From Euhalothece natronophila Z-M001 (GTDB lineage: Bacteria; Cyanobacteriota; Cyanobacteriia; Cyanobacteriales; Rubidibacteraceae), in contig NZ_CP042326.1 of assembly GCF_007904085.1 (NCBI RefSeq), positions 3,224,001-3,288,000 of the forward strand: a stretch of DNA of 64,000 nucleotides, given 5' to 3'. Below are positions 9,131 through 16,465 of the stretch, piece after piece. Position 1 is the first letter of the stretch. Each line of letters begins with the position of its first letter. A model generated the notes under the pieces. It was not told the origin of the DNA, did no database searches, and saw nothing but the letters and a program-made list of their open reading frames with translations. The position numbers and the translations under genes are program-made.

Positions 9131-9181
9131 CCCCCCAATAACTTAACTAATCCCACTGCAATCAGAACAAGGAATCAAGCA

Positions 9182-9877
9182 TTAATCTTCCTCTTGAGCA
9201 AATGATTCTAAAGACTGCCAATTGTGAATAATTAAAGTGCCACCGCGACGATAAGTAATTGCCTCTGACATTTTCTTAATTAAGCGAATACACTCTTCAT
9301 AGGTAATGCCAATCATTCTTGCCATTTGGTAATAAGAGAGTTTTACCTGAATGACCTCTCCCTCTGCTTTCTGCATTGTTCCATACTCTTTACCGTGGTA
9401 TAAAATTAAGCGAGCTAGTCGCGCGATCGCGCGTTCTGAGATTAACCCATGAACCGTTTCATGTAGATGTTGCAAACGCTGATTAAACGTTTCTAAAATT
9501 CGCAACGCAATCTCAGGGTTTTTCCCAATAGCATCGAGAATAGCTCCCTTATCAAGCATAACCACCACCACTGGGGCTTTCGCAATGACCGTTGCTGGAG
9601 CAATTTGATTCCCAAACATAGCAGGTGCGGCAAAAATTTGCCCAGGGCGAATCACCCTCACCACTGTTTCTTTTCCCGTATCAGCCGTTTTCTGAATTTG
9701 TAACTGCCCTTCTAGTAGCGCGAATAAACAAGCAGGAAGATGATCTCCCTCAATCATCACCATTTCATCTTTTTGAAACTGACGAATTTTAGCATGGGGT
9801 TGCAGTTCCTCTAAATTTTCTTCCGAGAGAGAATTTAATATCCAAAGCTGTTGTAATTGTTTCACTGTCGCCAGCAT
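9182..9877 (-). CDS. Crp/Fnr-family transcriptional regulator
   Basis: A 231-residue regulator with an N-terminal cyclic-nucleotide-binding-like barrel (about 15-130: FQKDEMVMIEGDHLPACLFALLEGQLQIQ), a long dimer helix and a C-terminal winged helix (LSYYQMARMIGITYEECIRLIKKM). It has only two cysteines, so an Fnr-type iron-sulfur cluster is ruled out. The cAMP-pocket arginine motif is not evident. It is divergent from the methyltransferase-cupin operon, with a 14-base palindrome nine bases upstream of its start. That suggests it controls itself and that operon. The ligand is unknown; redox, nitric oxide or heme sensing are possibilities only. Confidence 0.85.
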   Translation of the reverse strand: MLATVKQLQQLWILNSLSEENLEELQPHAKIRQFQKDEMVMIEGDHLPACLFALLEGQLQIQKTADTGKETVVRVIRPGQIFAAPAMFGNQIAPATVIAKAPVVVVMLDKGAILDAIGKNPEIALRILETFNQRLQHLHETVHGLISERAIARLARLILYHGKEYGTMQKAEGEVIQVKLSYYQMARMIGITYEECIRLIKKMSEAITYRRGGTLIIHNWQSLESFAQEED

Positions 9878-9885
9878 AAGCGAAA

Positions 9886-9899
9886 CTGAGCTACCTCAG
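9886..9899. promoter_or_regulatory. candidate operator palindrome CTGAG-N4-CTCAG
   Basis: A perfect dyad CTGAG-CTAC-CTCAG lies in the divergent intergenic region between the Crp/Fnr gene and the methyltransferase operon. Its 5-4-5 layout matches Fnr-class spacing (TTGAT-N4-ATCAA) but not the sequence. It sits nine bases upstream of the regulator's ATG, so it could be an autoregulatory operator or a leader hairpin. Confidence 0.45.
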
Positions 9900-9980
9900 G
9901 GATATCGGGAAAAAAGTTTGTCATTCTAAAACTATAGCAACTTGTCTGATTGCTTTAGTCTCCTGAAAAGAGAGGGAATT

Positions 9981-10760
9981 ATGACTACCACAAAATCCAA
10001 TTCCAAACCCCTTGCTGGGCATGAAGTGCTAGCCAAAGCAGGTAAAACTGTTTTACGCCCCGGTGGATTAGAAGCCACCCGTCAACTACTAGACTGGGCA
10101 AATTTTCAGTCTGGGCAAACCGTTTTAGAACTCGCCGCCAGTTTTGGTAAAAGCGCAATTTGGCTTGCCCAACGTTATGGCGTTCGTGTCATTGGCATTG
10201 AGCGTAACCCTAACAGCGTTCGTATTGCCCAAGATAACATCCGAAAAGCAGGTTTAGAAGGGCAAGTGGAAGTTCGAGAAGGGGATATTTTTCACTTAGA
10301 TCAAATTCACGAACAATTTGATTATGTCTTTGCTGAAGCTATTTTAACCATGCAATCTTCCACAGGGAAAGCAAAAATTTTAGCTGGCATTGCAAATGTT
10401 TTGAAACCACAAGGGAAATTCTTATCTCATGAAATGCTTGGGCTAGGAGATAAGGAAGAAATGGATCGCGCTTTATCGCAATCTATTCGAGTCAATGCTC
10501 AACCCTTATCAGAAACGGAATGGCAAGACTTATTTCAGCAAGCACGGTTAACCATTCAACACTCTAAAACTGGCGAAATGGGCTTATTAAATCCAAAACG
10601 AGTCATTGAAGATGAGGGATTTTTTCAAGCCATAAAAATTGCTTGGAATGTATTAACTAATGCCGAGATCAGACCGCGAGTTTTACAGATGAAACAAGTG
10701 TTTAATCAATACCGCGACCAACTCGGTTATATTGCCATTTGTGCCAGTAAGGAGGAATAA
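9981..10760 (+). CDS. class I SAM-dependent methyltransferase
   Basis: A 259-residue soluble enzyme with a Rossmann methyltransferase core. Motif I reads TVLELAASFGKSAIWLAQ, where the usual E/DxGxGxG glycines are replaced by A-A-S-F-G-K. Motif II is VIGIERNP, motif IV FDYVFAEAILTM and post-I EVREGDIFHL. The ATG at 9981 is chosen because AGAGAGGGAATT precedes it; an upstream in-frame ATG at 9942 lacks one. It heads a three-gene operon with a cupin (2-base gap) and an unknown helical protein. The substrate is unknown; small-molecule methylation is inferred. Confidence 0.82.
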   Translation: MTTTKSNSKPLAGHEVLAKAGKTVLRPGGLEATRQLLDWANFQSGQTVLELAASFGKSAIWLAQRYGVRVIGIERNPNSVRIAQDNIRKAGLEGQVEVREGDIFHLDQIHEQFDYVFAEAILTMQSSTGKAKILAGIANVLKPQGKFLSHEMLGLGDKEEMDRALSQSIRVNAQPLSETEWQDLFQQARLTIQHSKTGEMGLLNPKRVIEDEGFFQAIKIAWNVLTNAEIRPRVLQMKQVFNQYRDQLGYIAICASKEE

Positions 10761-10762
10761 CA

Positions 10763-11113
10763 ATGGCTGCCACAATTACTAACCCTAACACTACCTATTC
10801 AGATCGTCTCAAAAATTTAATTGAGTATCCTGAAACTGGAATTTTAAGCAAAATTTTCGTGAAAGATGATCACACTCAGCAAAACCTTTTTTGTTTAGCT
10901 TCTGGCACAGTTTTAGAAGAACATACCAGTGCTAAGAATGCCACGGTCATGGTTTTAGAAGGGGAAGGATCATTAACCCTCAATGGGGAAAAAATTGATC
11001 TCACACCAGGGGTATTAGTCTATATGCCGGCTCATGCTCCCCATGCTTTAGAAGCAAGCACCAATTTAGCCTTCTGGCTGATTTTATCCAACGCAAATCA
11101 ACAAGCAGAATAA
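10763..11113 (+). CDS. small cupin-domain protein
   Basis: A single-domain cupin of 116 residues. The barrel is visible as GTVLEEHTSAKNATVMVLEG (motif 1) and GVLVYMPAHAPHALEA (motif 2). Motif 1 keeps one His but lacks the second of the classical HxH pair, so metal binding may use fewer ligands. A strong AAGGAGG precedes the ATG, only two bases after the methyltransferase stop. Small cupins next to stress regulators are often metal- or ligand-binding detoxification proteins; the role here is not known. Confidence 0.8.
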   Translation: MAATITNPNTTYSDRLKNLIEYPETGILSKIFVKDDHTQQNLFCLASGTVLEEHTSAKNATVMVLEGEGSLTLNGEKIDLTPGVLVYMPAHAPHALEASTNLAFWLILSNANQQAE

Positions 11114-11118
11114 TTAAA

Positions 11119-11607
11119 ATGAATCAAGAAGCAACTATCAACACTTTTACCACATACTTAAACTTAGATGCACCAACCGTTAAAGATTTATTGACTTTGA
11201 GTGCAACAGAATTACCGAAAGAAGAAGCATTTCAAACTGAATTAGGAAATCTGAATCTAGGGTTATTGCGAGAAACCTTACCAACAGCAAAATCAGTTTT
11301 AGAAAACCAGTTACCAGCGTTTTATACTTGGCTCAAAAATGAGTTAAATATTAAACGGGTTCCTGATAGCCCTAACCATACCACAACTTGGGTAGCGAAT
11401 TTTCTCAATAATCAAGAGAGTATCCAACACTTAGTGGAATTACATCGCCCAGTTCCTCCTGTAGCACTAGAACAAGCCGTTCCCCGTTTAGTGAGTTTGT
11501 TTAATCAAGTGGAAGATAAGCAAATTCGTCAACAATGGCAAAGTGCAGTGGCTTTATTGTGCCTCGTTTTAGTGGCTGATGCAAGGGAACAATTACAAAT
11601 ATCTTAA
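11119..11607 (+). CDS. helical protein of unknown function, third gene of the Crp-linked operon
   Basis: A 162-residue acidic, all-helical protein with no signal or membrane segment. I do not recognise the family. Segments include TYLNLDAPTVKDLLTLSATE at the N-terminus and AVPRLVSLFNQVEDKQIRQQ near the end. It starts five bases after the cupin stop, so it is cotranscribed with the methyltransferase and cupin. That spacing makes it a likely partner in the same process, perhaps a binding or adaptor subunit. It has no cysteines and few histidines, which argues against a di-iron (hemerythrin) role. Confidence 0.65.
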   Translation: MNQEATINTFTTYLNLDAPTVKDLLTLSATELPKEEAFQTELGNLNLGLLRETLPTAKSVLENQLPAFYTWLKNELNIKRVPDSPNHTTTWVANFLNNQESIQHLVELHRPVPPVALEQAVPRLVSLFNQVEDKQIRQQWQSAVALLCLVLVADAREQLQIS

Positions 11608-11702
11608 TGCAATCAGCAATGATTCCTGAGAAATTTTTGTTGCTAGCTTGCCTGTTGCCTTCAACCAGAATTGCTCACTGCTATTATGATGAGGTGGTTT
11701 CT

Positions 11703-13217
11703 CTAACAACCACCACTTCCACCACCACAGCCACCACCGCCACAGCTACCACCGCCACCGCCACCTCCACCACTAGGTCTGCTATAGTATTCAATGATCA
11801 CTTCAGGACCACCAATTTTTCCGATATTAAAATAATTTTCTAGTGTTGTTACAAGAAAGAAAGCCTCTTCGCGTTCACTAAATTTTACTAGCTGTTTCTC
11901 AATCCCAGTATAAGTATTGGCATAGATTTTATAACCAAAAGTGCGATTATTATCGCTATCAACTTGCTGTTCACTATGTAACCTTCTTAAGTTAAAAGTG
12001 AGATTATTATCTCTGTAAACTTGCTGTTCAATATATAATCCTTTTAAGTTGTCGGCTCTAATTTGTGTTTTGTCCCCTAACCAAGGCATAGGCTTATGAC
12101 GAATTAAAAATTTTTCTCTATTTATAAAAACATAAGTTTTATTGAATAATTTAGCAAGGGTATAGTAAATTAAACCAACCGTAACTACACTAAAAAATAA
12201 TAAGGGTAATGAATTATCAGATCGAAAATCAGCACTAGCCAGTTGTGAAAATAATATGGCTGACCAAAAAGTGGTAAAGGCTATCATAAAATAAGCCTCT
12301 GAATCTTCCCATTTTTTGACAATTGTCAGCCGATCTTGATATTCGTAGAGCTTAAGGGTACTAGGTTTTCTGACTTCTTTTTTTACTCTGTCGGAAATTT
12401 TTGGTAGTGGAATCGAATCATCTTCATTTTTTTCTTGTGCAACAGCTTCTTCAGACTGTTCTTCAGACTGATTAATCTGTTTTTCAAGCGTTGCCATTGT
12501 TTTGTCGGGGTTATAACAATAACGACTTAACCAAATCTTAGCCTTCCGTAAATCTTCTTGATTAAGAGTAAATACTTTTTCTATCCATTGTTGTGCAGAT
12601 AACTCTTTGATCTCTTCTGGAGATTGGTGTTTAAGAAGTTGAGAAATGAAGGGCAACAGTTGTTGTTTTTCTGATGCGGATAATTCATGGAAAGAGGTAA
12701 CTAATTCAGCTACTGGTAAAGGAGGTGGGACAATTTCTTCTGTTAATAAACCTTGATTGCGGATGAAGCAATAGTTGCTAAGTTCCTCATTTAGGGAAGT
12801 TGCTTGTGCTACTGTTCCTGAAGCATTATTCTCCTGTAATTGTTCTCTTGCAATAGGTTCTTTAGAGCTGGGCTTAGTTTTTCTAATCTTAACTGCTTCT
12901 TTTGGTTTTGATGTGTCATTATTTTGACTAGCATTTTGTGAACCTTTAGCAGGTAAAAGTTGGATACAAGTGTTCCAGTCAGGTTGAGTTTGATAGATGG
13001 GACGAGTATAAAGAGCAAGATACTGAACCTCATCGGGCAAATTCAATTTATTAAGTGTTCTTTCGACACCCTGCCTTAAAGTATCGCGCTCAAAAGAAAG
13101 AGTAGAGTAATAATTAATCGCTACCTTGAGATATGGTACTTGGTAAGTTACCTGAAACTCTACATCATAATCAGGAAAAAGGTTGTCTAATTGCTTTTGA
13201 ATGATTTCTTCTTTCAT
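11703..13217 (-). CDS. membrane protein with Gly/Cys-rich C-terminal tail, unknown function
   Basis: A 504-residue protein of unknown function. Residues 1-100 form a compact N-terminal domain, residues 100-150 a polar linker, and about 160-270 an acidic helical region. Two transmembrane helices follow around 315-355 (AYFMIAFTTFWSAILFSQLA and SLPLLFFSVVTVGLIYYTLA), then a PH-like or DUF2207-like region. The tail is almost pure glycine with four cysteines (SCGGGGCGGGSGGC). Such CGG-rich tails occur in TIGR04222-type proteins. A tandem duplication is visible: EQQVYRDNNLTF and EQQVDSDNNRTF 16 residues apart, with matching DNA. It is convergent to the Crp-linked operon. Confidence 0.7.
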   Translation of the reverse strand: MKEEIIQKQLDNLFPDYDVEFQVTYQVPYLKVAINYYSTLSFERDTLRQGVERTLNKLNLPDEVQYLALYTRPIYQTQPDWNTCIQLLPAKGSQNASQNNDTSKPKEAVKIRKTKPSSKEPIAREQLQENNASGTVAQATSLNEELSNYCFIRNQGLLTEEIVPPPLPVAELVTSFHELSASEKQQLLPFISQLLKHQSPEEIKELSAQQWIEKVFTLNQEDLRKAKIWLSRYCYNPDKTMATLEKQINQSEEQSEEAVAQEKNEDDSIPLPKISDRVKKEVRKPSTLKLYEYQDRLTIVKKWEDSEAYFMIAFTTFWSAILFSQLASADFRSDNSLPLLFFSVVTVGLIYYTLAKLFNKTYVFINREKFLIRHKPMPWLGDKTQIRADNLKGLYIEQQVYRDNNLTFNLRRLHSEQQVDSDNNRTFGYKIYANTYTGIEKQLVKFSEREEAFFLVTTLENYFNIGKIGGPEVIIEYYSRPSGGGGGGGGSCGGGGCGGGSGGC

Positions 13218-13570
13218 CGTCAGTCATAAATAAATTATAGGAGTTAGGAATGAGTGGTGAGACAGCAATTTTGGTTTCAGGGAAGAGGGAAGCTAGTAAT
13301 AGGCTACAAAAATTTCTCATCAATCATTGCTGATTGTTTATATGATGATTGGGAAGAATGATGTTGAGAATATACTTCATATTAGCTTAAACTAATAATA
13401 TTTTCACAAACTCAAGTGACTAATCCCATTTCTATAAACCAGTGCTACTAGACGATCTCCCCCAATCCTCACGCTTTGTTCTGGCCCTTAGTAAAGCAGT
13501 AGGGCTGTTTCATTCTCGGGGTAAAAATTGAAAGTGATTGGCTAAAACCCTTAGAAGAAGATAAAGATGA

Positions 13571-14055
13571 TCCCCCCTTATCACCTGAGTTTCAAGTTGG
13601 AGGAATGGATAACAGTGATGGCTTAGTAGATGCGATTTTACTAGTGGGGTGGAGGCAAAAATTAGTCGCGGGAGTTTTCTAATTCCTGATGAACTGTTAA
13701 AATAGCTATCTTCAGAAGAGGATTGAGATTGGAGGTTATACGAAATTGATTAATTCATGCTACACATAAGTAATTTTTTCACGTTGTCTCCTTGTCGCCT
13801 TGTCTCCCTATCTCCCCAAGCAAGCTCTAGCAAACATTTATCCATTTGATATTATACGGGGGGGAAGATTTTGAATTAGTCTTAACCTTACCGCATCAGT
13901 TTGCTGAACCCTTACGAGTAGGCAACTCAGCAACAATCATTGGTGAAATTACCCAAGAAACCGAGGTTAAGTTATCAGATTTCGATCTGGATTTAAGTCA
14001 AGGTTTCCAACGTTTTAGCAATAGCCTGAAGCATCAGCGATCGCGATTTAAATGA
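13571..14055 (+). pseudogene. decayed partial copy of thiL
   Basis: Bases 13571-13742 and 13859-14055 match 8731-9130 of thiL with scattered substitutions, deletions and stops (for example TAA and TAG in the former frame near 13670-13710). The last 65 residues remain open and end SNSLKHQRSRFK against SNSLKNQRSRRV in the intact gene. The first 230 codons are absent. A 109-base insertion splits it. It cannot encode a kinase. Confidence 0.85.
13743..13858. repeat. 109-base insertion with TTATACG target duplication
   Basis: Comparison with intact thiL shows that TTATACG, present once in the parent, occurs at 13736-13742 and again at 13852-13858, with 109 extra bases between. This is the footprint of an insertion with a 7-base target duplication. 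No clear terminal inverted repeat is left. The insert contains a pyrimidine-rich stretch with repeated CTTGTC units. Confidence 0.6.
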
Positions 14056-14132
14056 AAGGTATATGATTATACAGTAAATATTAAGATAAAATAAAGCTAA
14101 AGTTGAGCTGACAAAGTTTCTCTATAATTCTT

Positions 14133-14489
14133 ATGTCTAAATTAAAAACACTTTCACCTGCAACCCTGAGTTTAATTGCAAATCATTTTAAGGTTTTATC
14201 AGAAGTTAGTCGCCTGCAAATTCTCAATTGCTTACGAGAAAAACCCATGAATGGGAAACAACTCACAGAAGCCACTGGCTTAGGACAAGCAAATTTATCG
14301 AAACACTTAAAGGTTTTAACTCAAGCAGGTATCCTAGAACGAGAACAAAAGGGGGTAAGTGCTTATTATCGAATTAAAGACCCACTTACCTTTGACCTTT
14401 GTGAGCTTGTCTGTGGTCAACTCAGTAATGAGTTTCAACAGCGTGCGGAATACTTTAATGATCTTTTAAGTGCTAACGAAAAATCATAA
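14133..14489 (+). CDS. ArsR/SmtB-family transcriptional repressor
   Basis: A 118-residue winged-helix regulator. The DNA-binding helix-turn-helix is GKQLTEATGLGQANLSKHLKVL (about 47-68). ArsR proteins release DNA on metal, redox or sulfide signals. Here two cysteines sit in the C-terminal helix as LCELVC, spaced i to i+4, which suits metal or thiol chemistry but differs from the arsenic-type ELCVC box in the recognition helix. No target gene is adjacent on the same strand; the convergent neighbour ends one base away. Its regulon is unknown. Confidence 0.82.
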   Translation: MSKLKTLSPATLSLIANHFKVLSEVSRLQILNCLREKPMNGKQLTEATGLGQANLSKHLKVLTQAGILEREQKGVSAYYRIKDPLTFDLCELVCGQLSNEFQQRAEYFNDLLSANEKS

Positions 14490-14490
14490 A

Positions 14491-16128
14491 TTATCCTTCC
14501 TTTTGCCCTAATTGTCTTAAGCGTCCAATCAGATGCTTTGCTAGACGATTAAACCAATGCTCAATCAGGGTGTCTTTCCCGCCCCAAGCTGGGAAGGCGG
14601 TTCCGACAGAGGTAATACTATCATAAACAATAAACTGAGCTACCTTTTCTCCTTGACGCTGTGTTGCTGAATATATCATTTGTAAGGGATAAGCTAAATT
14701 ACTGAGAAAAGGGATAAATCCAATTCCAAAGGCAACCCAAGGTAAACGTTGACCCTGGAGACTGGCTTCAAGCATTCTGAAGCTAGTGTAAAGAAGTCTG
14801 ATAATCATGCCCCCACTTGCCAGTAGAAACACAAGGGTAATCTCATTGATTAATCCTGCTGCATAGAGACTGGGAAGTAAAGTATATCGAATCACTTTCA
14901 CAGGAATTTTAAGGGCGACATGAACCCCAAAATCATTGAGATAATCACTTCCTTGTTCATACTGAAAACGATGAACTAATTCTTCTGCCTGTTTTGTGGT
15001 AATTTGCTCTCGTTCTTCCCAAACCCGAATCCGATTAATAACATATTTGCGAGCTAAAGCTAAGCGATATCGATGAGACCAAGTATATTGCCACAGCGAT
15101 CGCAGCGCTTTTTTATAATTAAAACGATGTACTTGATAGATGATATATTTTGGGAGCTTGAGACAGAGAAGATAAACAGTAATCTGGCAAAATCGACGTA
15201 ATTCTCTGCTATACCAAGCTAAAGGATGATTTTGATACCACTGTGCTGTCTCTAGAGAGATATTACCTTTTTTTCGCTGATATTCAATACTGGCAATTGT
15301 TCGCCCCATTGTTTTCCAGCGTTGTTGATGATAGGCTAACTCCTTTGTCCATAACTGAAGATTGGTATAACACTCAGAACTTAGTTCATCAATAAGGACA
15401 GAACTGCGAGTTTCCAGATAACGTTTTAGTTTATTGATATCAACATCATCAAATAAGGCTTTTCTACGATGAATAGCTTGCGGTAAATAGAAATTAAATA
15501 GTATAAGCGGATTAATAGGGAATAAGGCAGGTACACCAGACTCTAGATCAATCCAAGCAAACTGATGATGGTGAGGGAGATTTTCGGTCAAAAGGAAGTT
15601 ATTAAATGCTGAGGGATTCCCTTTCCCCACTTGCCACAACATCCCATGAAAACCAGATTCAAGCAAATGCCTGTGCAAGGGGTTCATAATTTGCTCTAGT
15701 TGCTCAGAAAGTTCACTGTTAGCCTCTTGCCCACTAAAAGGGTTAGACAGCGCTACCGGTCGCCCTGCAATAAATTCTGTGTCTAGTAAATAGGCACGAG
15801 TCTTAACTTCCCAACCCACATCTAAAGCATTACTAACTTTGAGGTAAGAGCCAAACCAAACTTTAACTAATTCCGTTAGAATTTTGCGACGATAATACGC
15901 ACACCAAAGAGCATCTTCATTCCAGATATAAGGATTTGGTGCGCCAAAGAAAAAATAGTGAATCAGATGAGTAATTGGTTCGCCAAAGAAAATCTTGCGA
16001 GCAATCGTTGTTCCCTCGAAATCAAGCCCATAAACACGCCCAGAACGACCAGCCCCTAATAATCGTTGCTCAGGGGAATTTGCCACATCAGGAATCGGAA
16101 GTTGCTTATTTCGGGGAATAAAAGTCAT
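14491..16128 (-). CDS. kinase-fold membrane protein, probable pseudokinase
   Basis: A 545-residue protein with an N-terminal kinase-like lobe: glycine loop LLGAGRSGRVYGLDFEG (about 23-40) followed by ARKIF, where the Lys fits the ATP-binding lysine. The expected catalytic loop appears as GNPSAFNNFLL and a metal-binding DLESG follows, but the catalytic Asp of H-x-D-x4-N is not present. The C-terminal half is basic and helical, with two membrane segments (about 420-460 and 475-500). It resembles bacterial lipopolysaccharide/ABC1-type kinases only distantly. An ATPase-dead anchor or an atypical kinase are both possible. Confidence 0.6.
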   Translation of the reverse strand: MTFIPRNKQLPIPDVANSPEQRLLGAGRSGRVYGLDFEGTTIARKIFFGEPITHLIHYFFFGAPNPYIWNEDALWCAYYRRKILTELVKVWFGSYLKVSNALDVGWEVKTRAYLLDTEFIAGRPVALSNPFSGQEANSELSEQLEQIMNPLHRHLLESGFHGMLWQVGKGNPSAFNNFLLTENLPHHHQFAWIDLESGVPALFPINPLILFNFYLPQAIHRRKALFDDVDINKLKRYLETRSSVLIDELSSECYTNLQLWTKELAYHQQRWKTMGRTIASIEYQRKKGNISLETAQWYQNHPLAWYSRELRRFCQITVYLLCLKLPKYIIYQVHRFNYKKALRSLWQYTWSHRYRLALARKYVINRIRVWEEREQITTKQAEELVHRFQYEQGSDYLNDFGVHVALKIPVKVIRYTLLPSLYAAGLINEITLVFLLASGGMIIRLLYTSFRMLEASLQGQRLPWVAFGIGFIPFLSNLAYPLQMIYSATQRQGEKVAQFIVYDSITSVGTAFPAWGGKDTLIEHWFNRLAKHLIGRLRQLGQKEG

Positions 16129-16186
16129 TTAATAATTATCTCACAACAATTACCCAAGTATTTCGGATATTCCTATCCCCTAATTT

Positions 16187-16226
16187 AAAAAAAACTATCC
16201 GCTCTTACTTGTGGAAGCAAGAGCGG
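16187..16226 (-). terminator. rho-independent terminator
   Basis: Read on the minus strand, CCGCTCTT pairs with AAGAGCGG (16226-16219 with 16206-16199) around a 12-base loop that can add three more pairs. Eight T residues follow four bases later (16194-16187). It ends the structured RNA described at 16199-16396 and insulates the downstream pseudokinase gene. Confidence 0.8.
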
Positions 16227-16396
16227 TCTAGCGGGTCACATCTGATTGAAACCTGACTGCCGAGAGGAACTCGTACAGCCTGTTTTCCCCTCACTAGGGA
16301 GGAGTCAACTGACTATTAGAGAACAGCCCCGGCACACAGCCGGCATACTCCAATCAGGTGACCCATGCGTTTACTACCTGTACTCATGGGCATCAC
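16199..16396 (-). ncRNA. structured RNA, candidate HEARO / IscB-type omega RNA without ORF
   Basis: This region between murQ and the pseudokinase gene folds extensively on the minus strand. A long-range stem joins 16351-16364 with 16233-16248 (14 pairs, one AT bulge) and encloses about 100 bases. Inside is a CCGGC/GCCGG hairpin (16329-16343). Outside is a CCCATG/CATGGG hairpin (16362-16367 with 16385-16390, partly competing with the long stem). The RNA would begin at a GTGA tetramer (16396-16393). HEARO elements are known from cyanobacteria, often lack their ORF and border ATGA/GTGA. Identity as HEARO rests on my recollection of that consensus and should be treated as provisional; the structure itself is directly visible. 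Confidence 0.55.
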
Positions 16397-16465
16397 CTCC
16401 TTTCTCCCTAACCGGTTATTTAATGAACAACCTTGCTTTACACTAACACACGAATTTGGAATTGG

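Noticed and set aside
11607-11843. 78-codon Thr/Ala-rich frame
   Set aside because: It is the antisense of the glycine codons in the Gly/Cys tail of the minus-strand gene.
16246-16446. 66-codon frame on the + strand
   Set aside because: It runs antisense through the structured RNA; its composition follows RNA stems and no family character is visible.
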